Shown here: positions 15,727 through 22,908 of the stretch, piece by piece
Layout: each line of letters begins with the position of its first letter
How positions within the stretch are numbered: the first letter of the stretch is position 1
From: Bradyrhizobium sp.
GTDB taxonomy: Bacteria; Pseudomonadota; Alphaproteobacteria; Rhizobiales; Xanthobacteraceae
DNA: 42,906 bases
Assembly (NCBI RefSeq): GCF_028868675.1
Contig: NZ_JAGWUA010000018.1
Location: 1 to 42,906, forward strand
Direction of reading: 5' to 3'
Made by a program: the position numbers and the translations under genes
Notes under the pieces: generated by a model
Databases searched by the model: none
What the model was told of the DNA's origin: nothing
What the model saw: only the letters and a program-made list of their open reading frames with translations

Positions 15727-16890
15727 ATGGAAACCCGCGCTCCCTATGTCCTGATCGGCGCCTTCGTTCTCGCGGCCATTCTTGCCGTCTTCGGTTTCAT
15801 CTACTGGCTCAACAACACCGGCGGCATCGGCCCGCGGACGAGCTATCGCGTTCAGTTCCAGGGCCCCGTGCCCGGACTCCTGGTCGGCGCCGGCGTACTG
15901 TTCAACGGCATACGGGTCGGCGAGGTGGCCGAGCTTGCACTGGCGCAGGACAACCCGCGCTTCGTCAACGCGACGATCTCGGTTGCCTCCACGACGCCGG
16001 TGCGGGCCGACACCAAGGTCGGCCTCGAATTCCAGGGCCTGACCGGCGTGCCCGTGGTGGCGCTCGAGGGCGGGACCGCGACGGCCAAGTCCGGCCAGAT
16101 GCCGACCCTGATCGCCGATCCCGGCGCCGGCCAGAGCATGACCCAGGCGGCGCGGGACGCGTTGCGGCGGGTCGATTCGGTGCTCGAGGAGAACTCGGGT
16201 CCCCTGAAGGACACCATCGCCAATTTCAGGACGTTCTCCGAAGGGCTCGCGCGCAATACCGGCAAGCTCGACAGCATCGTCGCCGGGCTGGAGAAGATGA
16301 CCGGCGGCGGGCCTTCCGCCCCGAAGATCACCTACGACCTTCGCGCGCCGCAGGACCTCGGCCCCGCCGGCAAGACCCTGGCCGAACCGTTGGCGATTCC
16401 CGAACCGACCGCGGTCGCGATGCTGCAGACGCAGCGCATGCTGTTCTCGCCGGTCAAGGATTATCCCGGCTTTGCCGAATTCCTCTGGGCCGACAGCATT
16501 CCGAAGCTGCTGCAGGCGCGGCTGATCGACAGTTTCGAGAACTACGACATTGCCCATGCCCCGCTGCGCAGCACCGATATCGGCCAGGCGGACTATCAGC
16601 TCCTGATCGACGTCAGGCGTTTCCGTATCGCGGCGGAAGGAAGTCCGGTTGCCGAAATCGGGCTGTCGGCGAGGATCGTCGACAAGAACGGCAAGGTGGC
16701 CGCGTCGCGCCTTGTGGAAGCCAGTGAGAAGCTCGACAAGATCGAGCCGGCGGCTGCGGTCGAGGCCTTCAACGCTGCCTTTGGCCGCATCGCCAGGGAA
16801 CTGATCGGCTGGACCGTGCAGTCGGTCAAGCCGCCGGCTATTCCAGGGTCTTCAGGTAAGACAGGAGGTCGTGGATCTGGTTCGGACTGA
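15727..16890 (+). CDS. mlaD: MlaD-type MCE protein fused to a PqiC/YmbA-like auxiliary domain
   Basis: The 387-residue protein has one N-terminal membrane anchor (about residues 5-28; APYVLIGAFVLAAILAVF), an MCE domain (about 38-117; VPGLLVGAGVLFNGIRVGEV) and a helical linker (about 130-200). After these comes a segment from about 225 to 370 that resembles the ABC-type transport auxiliary lipoprotein domain (ADYQLLIDVRRFRI; VEAFNAAFGRIARELIGWT). In other bacteria that domain is a separate lipoprotein (PqiC/YmbA). The Gly/Ser-rich tail overlaps the 3' end of a convergent cytochrome c gene by 53 bp. The protein would sit in the periplasm, anchored to the inner membrane, and carry lipid between MlaE and the outer membrane. 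The MCE part is firm; the PqiC-like assignment is by pattern. Confidence 0.88.
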   Translation: METRAPYVLIGAFVLAAILAVFGFIYWLNNTGGIGPRTSYRVQFQGPVPGLLVGAGVLFNGIRVGEVAELALAQDNPRFVNATISVASTTPVRADTKVGLEFQGLTGVPVVALEGGTATAKSGQMPTLIADPGAGQSMTQAARDALRRVDSVLEENSGPLKDTIANFRTFSEGLARNTGKLDSIVAGLEKMTGGGPSAPKITYDLRAPQDLGPAGKTLAEPLAIPEPTAVAMLQTQRMLFSPVKDYPGFAEFLWADSIPKLLQARLIDSFENYDIAHAPLRSTDIGQADYQLLIDVRRFRIAAEGSPVAEIGLSARIVDKNGKVAASRLVEASEKLDKIEPAAAVEAFNAAFGRIARELIGWTVQSVKPPAIPGSSGKTGGRGSGSD

Positions 16891-17155
16891 GCTCGAAGCT
16901 GGGCATTTCGGCGTGGCCGGTGTAGATACCTTCGGCGAGGGCCTCGCCCAGCGTTTCGATCGGGTAGCGCTTGTGCAGGGTTCGGAATGGCGGGGAGAGT
17001 GGGTTCGGGCTTGCGGAGGTCCGGTCGATGGCGTGGCAGCGCGCGCAATTGGCCCGGGCAAAGGCCTTGCCGCGCTGCTCGGGCTTGGAGGCGGCCAGCG
17101 CCGGGGCGACCAGGAGCAGGGCGATCAGGGTCTGGCGAAGGGCGAATTGCAGCAT
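16838..17155 (-). CDS. Small periplasmic c-type cytochrome
   Basis: The 105-residue precursor has a signal peptide (hydrophobic stretch 5-20, cleavage near ALAAS), one heme motif CARCH (37-41) and a probable axial Met84 (GHAEMPSF). The LLSYLKTLE ending is typical of class I cytochromes c. It would carry electrons in the periplasm. Its 3' end overlaps mlaD by 53 bp on the other strand. A FixK-type box lies 57-70 bp upstream, in the region shared with the divergent FNR-type regulator, so low-oxygen control is plausible. The redox partner is not shown here. Confidence 0.93.
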   Translation of the reverse strand: MLQFALRQTLIALLLVAPALAASKPEQRGKAFARANCARCHAIDRTSASPNPLSPPFRTLHKRYPIETLGEALAEGIYTGHAEMPSFELSPNQIHDLLSYLKTLE

Positions 17156-17211
17156 GAAGGGCGACCTCGTCGAGCTTGTTGGGAAGAATAGGGGGCCGAT
17201 GTGCTCCGAAT

Positions 17212-17225
17212 TTGATCTGCGTCAA
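17212..17225. promoter_or_regulatory. FixK/FnrN-type box between cytochrome c and the FNR-type regulator
   Basis: TTGATCTGCGTCAA fits the consensus with perfect arms. A TAAAAT at 17246-17251 lies 30 bp from the box centre, the class II arrangement, pointing at the regulator gene (start 17308). The site may also act leftward on the cytochrome gene at 17155. Confidence 0.75.
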
Positions 17226-17307
17226 CTGCCTTTGTCATAATGCAGTAAAATGCAGGAGCGTGGCGAATCCGGCCTGGAGCAGGGGAAGCCGACGCGTGGA
17301 GCGGTGG

Positions 17308-18018
17308 ATGAAGGCTTCCGTGGTCACGATTGAGCCGAACGGACTTTGCAAGGATTGCTCGATACGCGAATTCAGCGTCTGCGCATCGCTCGATGACGCC
17401 GAATTGCGCGAGTTCGAGCATCTGGGGCGCCGCGTCCATTTTGCCGCCTGCGAGAGCGTGTTCTCCGAGGAGGACTTCACGACCTCCTTCTTCAACGTCC
17501 TCGACGGGGTGATGCGGCTCTACAAGCTGCTGCCGGACGGACGGCGGCAGATCGTCGGTTTTGCCCTGCCGGGCGACTTCCTGGGCATGAACGTCTCCGG
17601 CCGCCACAATTTCTCGGCCGATGCGATCGGGCCAGTAACCGTGTGCCAGTTCTCCAAGGCGCCGTTCGGCCGCTTCATCGAGGAGAGGCCGCATCTTTTG
17701 CGCCGCATCAATGAGCTGGCGGTGCGCGAATTGAGCCAGGCGCGCGACCATATGGTCCTGCTCGGGCGCCGGTCGGCGGAGGAAAAGGTCGCAACCTTCC
17801 TCCTGGGCTGGCGCGATCGCCTGACGCCCCTCAACGGGCCCTCCAACATCGTGCCGTTGCCGATGAGTCGCCAGGACATCGCCGATTATCTCGGCCTCAC
17901 CATCGAGACCGTGAGCCGTACCTTCACCAAGCTGGAGCGCGACGGCGTCATCGAGATCATCCATGGCGGTATCAGCCTACTGGATGCGGCGCGCGCCGAG
18001 GCCCTGGCCGCCGCCTGA
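17308..18018 (+). CDS. FNR/FnrN-type oxygen-responsive transcriptional regulator (CRP superfamily)
   Basis: The 236-residue regulator has the N-terminal cluster Cys14-x2-Cys17-x7-Cys25 (CKDCSIREFSVC) plus Cys113 (VTVCQF), which aligns with E. coli FNR Cys122. All four ligands for an oxygen-labile [4Fe-4S] cluster are therefore present. A cNMP-fold effector domain, a dimerisation helix and an HTH follow. The recognition helix reads LTIETVSRTF, and the E-x-x-S-R set is the one that reads TTGA half-sites. It resembles rhizobial FnrN and Rhodopseudomonas AadR more than FixK2, which lacks the N-terminal cysteines. The ATG at 17308 is served by GGAG at 17297-17300. A matching box lies upstream, implying autoregulation. 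Confidence 0.92.
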   Translation: MKASVVTIEPNGLCKDCSIREFSVCASLDDAELREFEHLGRRVHFAACESVFSEEDFTTSFFNVLDGVMRLYKLLPDGRRQIVGFALPGDFLGMNVSGRHNFSADAIGPVTVCQFSKAPFGRFIEERPHLLRRINELAVRELSQARDHMVLLGRRSAEEKVATFLLGWRDRLTPLNGPSNIVPLPMSRQDIADYLGLTIETVSRTFTKLERDGVIEIIHGGISLLDAARAEALAAA

Positions 18019-18049
18019 GGCCGTCTCGCGCGCAACCTTCTCGTCATTT

Positions 18050-18063
18050 TTGATCCCGATCAA
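18050..18063. promoter_or_regulatory. FixK/FnrN-type box upstream of the small membrane protein
   Basis: TTGATCCCGATCAA matches the FNR/FixK consensus with perfect arms. CAAAAT at 18083-18088 lies 29 bp from its centre, predicting a transcript start near 18098, about 16-19 nt before the small gene. Confidence 0.75.
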
Positions 18064-18116
18064 AGACGTTGGCCGGTGTCTGCAAAATAGTGCCCAAAAC
18101 GTCGAGGGAGGGCATG

Positions 18117-18227
18117 ATGCCGACCGATGCGTTGCTGGTGACCATCGCAGTTGTGGCCGTGTTCGTCGCGTTCGCGGCGGTATTGGCGTGGGCCGACCGT
18201 CAGACCAGTTCGCTGCCCAAACGCTGA
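18117..18227 (+). CDS. Small single-span membrane protein (36 aa)
   Basis: The short frame encodes MPTDALLVTIAVVAVFVAFA, then VLAWADRQTSSLPKR. That is one hydrophobic helix (about residues 6-24) with a polar, positively charged tail predicted to be cytoplasmic. A preceding in-frame ATG at 18114 would add one Met. GAGGGAGG at 18105-18112 is a strong ribosome site and a perfect FixK-type box with a -10-like element lies upstream. Promoter, ribosome site and a clean membrane helix together argue for a real gene. I do not recognise the family. Small single-span proteins of this kind often accompany terminal oxidases or membrane sensors; a role here is only inferred from the oxygen-type operator. 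Confidence 0.7.
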   Translation: MPTDALLVTIAVVAVFVAFAAVLAWADRQTSSLPKR

Positions 18228-18433
18228 CGCGTCCGCGATCATTTTAGGAAAGGTCATCGCAACCCTGCATCACGCGGAATGCTTTGGCGCATCCTGCGGC
18301 TGCAGACTTCGGTTGCGGGCCGCGGTTTTTTGCAGCGACTGCACGCACCACGCAGGCGGTTTCCGGTTGAAAAGCCGGGCAACGTTGACTACGGAGGAAC
18401 TAAAGTGCCTCGTAGCCTCAGGAGCCCCGCGGC

Positions 18434-19165
18434 ATGCCTCAGGACAAGACCGGCGATACCCGGCAGCCATTGGGCAGCAAGCTCTCGGTCCTGCGCAAGC
18501 ACCCGATCTTCGCTGATCTGGCGCCGGAGGCGCTCGATCAGCTCTGCCGCTACGCCAAGCACACCACCGTGAAGCGCGGCGCGACGATCGCGGCCAAGGG
18601 CGAACCCGGCACGAGCCTGTTTGCCGTGATATCGGGCACGGTGAAGATTTCCTCTTCGTCACCCGATGGCCGCAACGCGATCCTCAATTTGATCGGTCCC
18701 GGCGAGATCTTTGGCGAGATCGCCGTCCTCGACGGCGCACCGCGCTCGGCGGACGCGACCGCCAACACCAATTGCGAGCTCTACATCATCGATCGCCGGG
18801 ACTTCCTGCCGTTCGTGCGCAGCCAGCCGGCGCTGGCGATGAAGTTCATCGAGCTGCTGTGCGCGCGCCTGCGCTGGACCAGTCAGCAGGTCGAGCAGGT
18901 GATCCTGCAGAACCTTCCGGGCCGGCTCGCCAGCGCGTTGCTCGGGCTGACCGAGGAGCGCAAGCTCGGCTCGGGAAGCGGAACCCTCGCCATCACCCAG
19001 CAGGAAATCAGCGAGATGGTCGGAATGACCCGCGAGAGTATCAACAAGCAGCTCCGTGCCTGGGCCGCGCGGAGCTGGGTGCGCCTCGAGCACGGTGCGA
19101 TCGTGGTCCTCGACAACGACGCGCTGCGCGAGCTCACCGAAAGCGGCGTCGGCGACCTCGGATAG
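18434..19165 (+). CDS. CRP family transcriptional regulator
   Basis: The 243-residue protein has a cyclic-nucleotide-binding fold (GEIFGEIAVLDGAPRSADATA, with the R-S pair that contacts the cAMP phosphate in CRP), a long dimer helix and a C-terminal winged HTH (ITQQEISEMVGMTRESINKQL). It has no N-terminal cysteine cluster, unlike the FNR-type regulator 416 bp upstream, so cAMP or another nucleotide is a more likely signal than oxygen. AGGAG at 18420-18424 supports the ATG at 18434, and an in-frame stop just upstream (18401) rules out a longer protein. No TTGA-N6-TCAA site was seen in its own upstream region. Its targets are unknown. Confidence 0.9.
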   Translation: MPQDKTGDTRQPLGSKLSVLRKHPIFADLAPEALDQLCRYAKHTTVKRGATIAAKGEPGTSLFAVISGTVKISSSSPDGRNAILNLIGPGEIFGEIAVLDGAPRSADATANTNCELYIIDRRDFLPFVRSQPALAMKFIELLCARLRWTSQQVEQVILQNLPGRLASALLGLTEERKLGSGSGTLAITQQEISEMVGMTRESINKQLRAWAARSWVRLEHGAIVVLDNDALRELTESGVGDLG

Positions 19166-19179
19166 GCTGCGCCAAGGCG

Positions 19180-19956
19180 TTAGCCGTCGATGATGGCGAC
19201 CGCGCGGGTCCAGCCCGCCGAGGCGCACTCGATCTTCACCGGAAAGCACGAGACGACAAATCCCGTCGACGGCAGCTGTTCGAGATTGTGCAGTTTCTCG
19301 AGATGGCAATAGCCGATATGGCGGCCGGCCTTGTGGCCTTCCCAGATCAGCTTGGCGTCGTGCGTCTCGGCGTATTTCTTCGCGGTGTGGACGAACGGCG
19401 CGTCCCAGCTCCAGCCGTCGGTGCCGGTCAACCGCACGCCGCGCTCGAGCAGATACATCGTCGCCTCGTAGCCCATGCCGCAGCCGGAATTGACGTAGTC
19501 GGGCCGGCCGAATTTTGCGCCGGCGCCGGTGTTCACCACCACGATCTCGAGCGGCGACAGGGTATGTCCGATGCGCACGAGCTCCCGCTCGACGTCCTCC
19601 GCGGTCGCCACGTAGCCATCCGGCAGGTGGCGGAAGTCGAGCTTCACGCCCGGCTGCAGGCACCATTCCAGCGGCACCTCGTCGATCGTCCATGACCGCT
19701 CGCCGCGATTCATGGTGGGATGGAAATGCCAGGGCGCATCGAGATGCGTGCCGTTGTGGGTCGACAGCGAGACCTGCTCGACCGCCCAGCCTTGCCCGTC
19801 CGGCAGGTCTTCGGCCCGGAGTCCGTCGAAGAACTGCAGCATCCGCGGCAGGCCCTGGCGGTGATCGATGTACTGGATCGTCGGGAGGTTGCCCGGCGGA
19901 TCGGCCGGCACGTCGTTCTGCAACGGCACGGAAATGTCGATCAGCCTCCGCGGCAT
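19180..19956 (-). CDS. Cyclase family protein (kynurenine formamidase-like metal hydrolase)
   Basis: The 258-residue protein has the family metal-binding signature HNGTHLDAPWHFH (H-x-G-T-H-x-D-x-P-x-H) near residue 80 and a later HTAKKYAETHDAKLIWEGHK segment. Members hydrolyse cyclic amides or esters, such as N-formylkynurenine or isatin, with a divalent metal. Longer in-frame starts exist to 20013, but the ATG at 19956 has CCGGAGAG 7 bp upstream and gives the natural start MPRRLIDISVPL. It is convergent with the CRP-type regulator. If it acts on tryptophan breakdown, its product would lead to anthranilate, the candidate substrate of the ligase at 1611; that link is speculative. Confidence 0.87.
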   Translation of the reverse strand: MPRRLIDISVPLQNDVPADPPGNLPTIQYIDHRQGLPRMLQFFDGLRAEDLPDGQGWAVEQVSLSTHNGTHLDAPWHFHPTMNRGERSWTIDEVPLEWCLQPGVKLDFRHLPDGYVATAEDVERELVRIGHTLSPLEIVVVNTGAGAKFGRPDYVNSGCGMGYEATMYLLERGVRLTGTDGWSWDAPFVHTAKKYAETHDAKLIWEGHKAGRHIGYCHLEKLHNLEQLPSTGFVVSCFPVKIECASAGWTRAVAIIDG

Positions 19957-20083
19957 GGGTACTCTCCGGATGTTCCTTCCCGACATCTTGAGGGGGGCGT
20001 CATGCCGGCGCAAGCCTCATCGCAGGACGAGCCGCGGCAGCCGTGACCAGCATCAGCCCGACCGGTATGACGCGGGGCCGGGC

Positions 20084-20779
20084 TCACGCCGCAAAGCCCG
20101 CGCGCAGGCGGAGCTCCCTCTGCTCCGCTCCGGTCAGCAGGTTGACGAGCGTACGCGCTTGCGCGGGGTTTGCTGCGTGCGTCGCGACGCCGGCGGTATA
20201 CATCGTGGCGAGATCGCAGCCCGGCGGCAGCGATCCCGACAGCGCGATGCCGTCGGTTGCGATGATCTCGGTCGTCTGCGTGCAGCCGATCGGCCGCCTG
20301 GCGTCGGATGCCGCAAGCTGCCGCATCGCGGTCGCCCCGTTCGGGAGGATTTTCAGGCGTGCGGCGACTTCGTCCGCGATGCCGAGTTGCTCCAGCACCT
20401 TCGCAACGTGAATTCCGGCGGTCGACGCCTTGGTGTCGGGCACGAAGATGGCGTCGGCGGCGCGCAGCGCCTCACGAAGCTCCGCTTCGCTCGTCACCGT
20501 CACTCTGGGATCACGGCTGCGGACCGCGAGCGCGGTCTCGACCAGGCCGATATCCGCGATCGATGAGGGGACCACGAGCCCTTCCTCGGCGAGCCGCGTC
20601 ACCAGCGCGCGCGTCAGGATCACGAGATCGGCCGGCGTCCCTGCGCGCAGCCTGTCCGCCATCAGGCCGACGGCGCCGAACTCGCCGTCGATGCCGAGGC
20701 CGGTCTGCACCCGGAAAGCCTCCGCAACTCCGGCGACGAGGCCTTGCGCCGCGCCGCCGCTCAAAATGTTCAGTGTCAC
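20084..20779 (-). CDS. ModA-like substrate-binding domain protein without signal peptide
   Basis: The 231-residue protein begins MTLNILSGGAAQGLVAGVAE and continues through GLMADRLRAGTPADLVILTRA, FVPDTKASTAGIHVAKVLEQ and IGCTQTTEII. This is the type II periplasmic-binding fold of molybdate/tungstate-binding ModA proteins. There is no signal peptide or lipobox, so it should be cytoplasmic. Its GTG start overlaps the stop of the Mo hydroxylase large subunit (GTGA, 20776-20779), so the two are probably translationally coupled. I infer a partner role for the molybdoenzyme, such as ligand sensing or cofactor handling, but no function is established. No ABC permease or ATPase gene is nearby. Confidence 0.82.
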   Translation of the reverse strand: MTLNILSGGAAQGLVAGVAEAFRVQTGLGIDGEFGAVGLMADRLRAGTPADLVILTRALVTRLAEEGLVVPSSIADIGLVETALAVRSRDPRVTVTSEAELREALRAADAIFVPDTKASTAGIHVAKVLEQLGIADEVAARLKILPNGATAMRQLAASDARRPIGCTQTTEIIATDGIALSGSLPPGCDLATMYTAGVATHAANPAQARTLVNLLTGAEQRELRLRAGFAA

Positions 20780-22908
20780 GATGCAAGCTCCATCGCCGCA
20801 ATCAGCCGCTCGCGCGTGATCGGCAGGTCGCGGACGCGCACGCCCAGGCAATCGAACACGGCGTTGGCGATTGCCGCCGTCACCGGGCCGTGGGCGGCCT
20901 CTCCGGCGCCGACCGGGTCGATCTCCGGCCGTTGGATGACCTCGACCTCCACCGTCGGCGCTTCCCTGAAGGTGAGGATCGGATAGTCCGTCCACGACGC
21001 GCTGGTGATGCGCGTGCGATCGAAGCGGACGCGCTCCTTCAGCACCCAGCTCGTCGCCTGGATCGCGCCGCCCTCGATCTGGTTGACGACGCCGTCCGGA
21101 TTGACGGCTTCGCCGACATCGATCGCAAGCGTCAGCCGCCTCACGCGGATGTCGTCCGCGCCCTCGACCTCCGCGATGGCGGCGCAATAGGCGCCGGTGT
21201 TCTTGTAGCGCGCGAAGCCGATGCCGTGGCCGATGCCGGCCGTCCTCCGCGGCTTCCATCCCGCGCGTGTGGCGGCCGCGGAGATCGCGTTCTTGGCGCG
21301 CTCGTCGGAGAGGTGGCGCATACGGAACTGGATCGGGTCCTCGCCGCGTTCGGCGGCGATTTCGTCGAGCATGGATTCGATCGCGAAGACGTTGCCCTGT
21401 CCGCCCAGCGTCCGTAGCGCCGAGGTGCGCACCGGCATGGTCAGGAGCCGATGGCTCGTGATGGTCCAGGCCGGCAGGTCGTAAAGCGGAACCGAGTTTC
21501 GGTCGCCGCCGCCGCCGTTGGCCGCCGGCGGGTTGGAGGAGATCATGCGCGGGAAGGGCGTCGCGAGTTCGGTCGCCGCCAGCAAAGCCGGCTGCGCCGC
21601 GCGTCCCGGGCGTGCAGCGTGCCCGTTGCTCCAGATCGAATGGCGCCAGCCGACGATCTCGTTGCCGGCGTCGAGGTCGGCCTCGACCTCGATCGCCATG
21701 GCGGCGCCGAATGGCGCGTGTGTCATCTCGTCATGCCGCGACCATTGCACCCGCACCGGCCGCCCGCCGGCGGCCTTCGCCAGCAGCACGGCGTCCAGCG
21801 CGACGTCGTCGGCGGCGTTATGGCCATAGCAGCCGGCGCCTTCCATGTGCTCAACCGTGATGCTCTCGGCCGGCAGCTTCAGCACGATCGCGAGATCGGC
21901 GCGCAGCAGGTAGACGCCCTGGCTGTGGGTCCAGACATGAAGGCGGTCGCCATCCCATCGGGCCATGGCGCAGGATGGCGCGATCGAGGCATGCGCGATA
22001 TAGGGGCGGGTGTATTGCCGGCGCAGCGTGCGCGCGGCCGGTCTCGCCGCGGCTGAAGTCCTGGTGTCGATGACCGTGGCTTCGGTCGGCTGCCCCTTCA
22101 GGAATGTCGCGAGATCGTCTTCATCCGGCAACGGCTCGCCATCCGACCATGCCGCCCCCTTGCGCAGCGCGTTGAGCGCGGCCTCGGCGCTGTGCTCGGT
22201 GTCGCAGACCACGCCGGAAAAGCTGCCGTCGCGGACGATCGCGATGAGCCCATCGACGCGGCGCGCTCCCGCCTCTTCCAGCGAGATAAGCTTTGCGCGC
22301 GAAATCTCGGGCCGCAGCACACGGCCATGCAGCATGCCGGCCAGCGGCACGTCATGAATGAAGCGCGGCCGCGCGAACACCTTGTCGGGAATGTCGATGC
22401 GTTCGATGGAATGCCCGGCGACGCCGCGCGCGCCGATTGCCTTCGCCGTTATGCCCGCGGTCGCGTCGCGATCCAGCGAGACCTCGCCGGCGAGCTCCCA
22501 ATAGCTGGTCCTGACGTTGCCGGGCCCGAAAATCGTGCCGTCGGCGATATCGAGCGCGGACGCCTCGACGCCAAGCCGCTCCGCGGCTGCGGTGAGGAAG
22601 AGCTGGCGCACCTCCGCACAGGCCTGGCGCAGCGCGCGGCCGGATTGCTGGATCGAGAGGCTGCCCGAGGTGACGCCTTCGTTCGGGCTCGCCGCGGTCG
22701 ACGCGCGGATCATCGCGATCCGGCCGATGTCGACGTCGAGCTCGTCGGCGGCGATCTGCGCCAGCGCGGTGACGATGCCCTGGCCGATTTCGACCTTGCC
22801 GGGCGAGATCGCGACGTGGCCGTCGCTGTCGATCCGCACCCAGGATGACAATCGCGGATTGGCCGCGAGGCTGACCGGCAATTTTGGAGCAGGGGAGGCG
22901 GTGTTCAT
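20776..22908 (-). CDS. Isoquinoline 1-oxidoreductase-type molybdopterin large subunit
   Basis: The 710-residue protein belongs to the xanthine dehydrogenase/aldehyde oxidase superfamily, in the two-subunit IorB-like branch. Marks include GKVEIGQGIVTALAQIAADEL, VRTSALRTLGGQGNVFAIES, the duplicated hammerhead-type domain and the C-terminal GAGEAAHGPVTAAIANAV, where the Glu is the probable catalytic base. Such enzymes hydroxylate N-heterocycles or oxidise aldehydes. It overlaps the upstream [2Fe-2S] subunit by 4 bp (ATGA) and the downstream ModA-like gene by 4 bp. There is no FAD subunit, as expected for this branch, so electrons probably go to a cytochrome or quinone. I see no clear Tat signal. 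The substrate cannot be told from the sequence. Confidence 0.92.
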   Translation of the reverse strand: MNTASPAPKLPVSLAANPRLSSWVRIDSDGHVAISPGKVEIGQGIVTALAQIAADELDVDIGRIAMIRASTAASPNEGVTSGSLSIQQSGRALRQACAEVRQLFLTAAAERLGVEASALDIADGTIFGPGNVRTSYWELAGEVSLDRDATAGITAKAIGARGVAGHSIERIDIPDKVFARPRFIHDVPLAGMLHGRVLRPEISRAKLISLEEAGARRVDGLIAIVRDGSFSGVVCDTEHSAEAALNALRKGAAWSDGEPLPDEDDLATFLKGQPTEATVIDTRTSAAARPAARTLRRQYTRPYIAHASIAPSCAMARWDGDRLHVWTHSQGVYLLRADLAIVLKLPAESITVEHMEGAGCYGHNAADDVALDAVLLAKAAGGRPVRVQWSRHDEMTHAPFGAAMAIEVEADLDAGNEIVGWRHSIWSNGHAARPGRAAQPALLAATELATPFPRMISSNPPAANGGGGDRNSVPLYDLPAWTITSHRLLTMPVRTSALRTLGGQGNVFAIESMLDEIAAERGEDPIQFRMRHLSDERAKNAISAAATRAGWKPRRTAGIGHGIGFARYKNTGAYCAAIAEVEGADDIRVRRLTLAIDVGEAVNPDGVVNQIEGGAIQATSWVLKERVRFDRTRITSASWTDYPILTFREAPTVEVEVIQRPEIDPVGAGEAAHGPVTAAIANAVFDCLGVRVRDLPITRERLIAAMELAS

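Noticed and set aside
18405..18572. GTG-started short frame with a strong GGAGGAAC ribosome site
   Set aside because: The frame overlaps the CRP-type regulator out of frame and encodes Ser/Arg-rich text; the regulator's own AGGAG site and ATG at 18434 are adequate.
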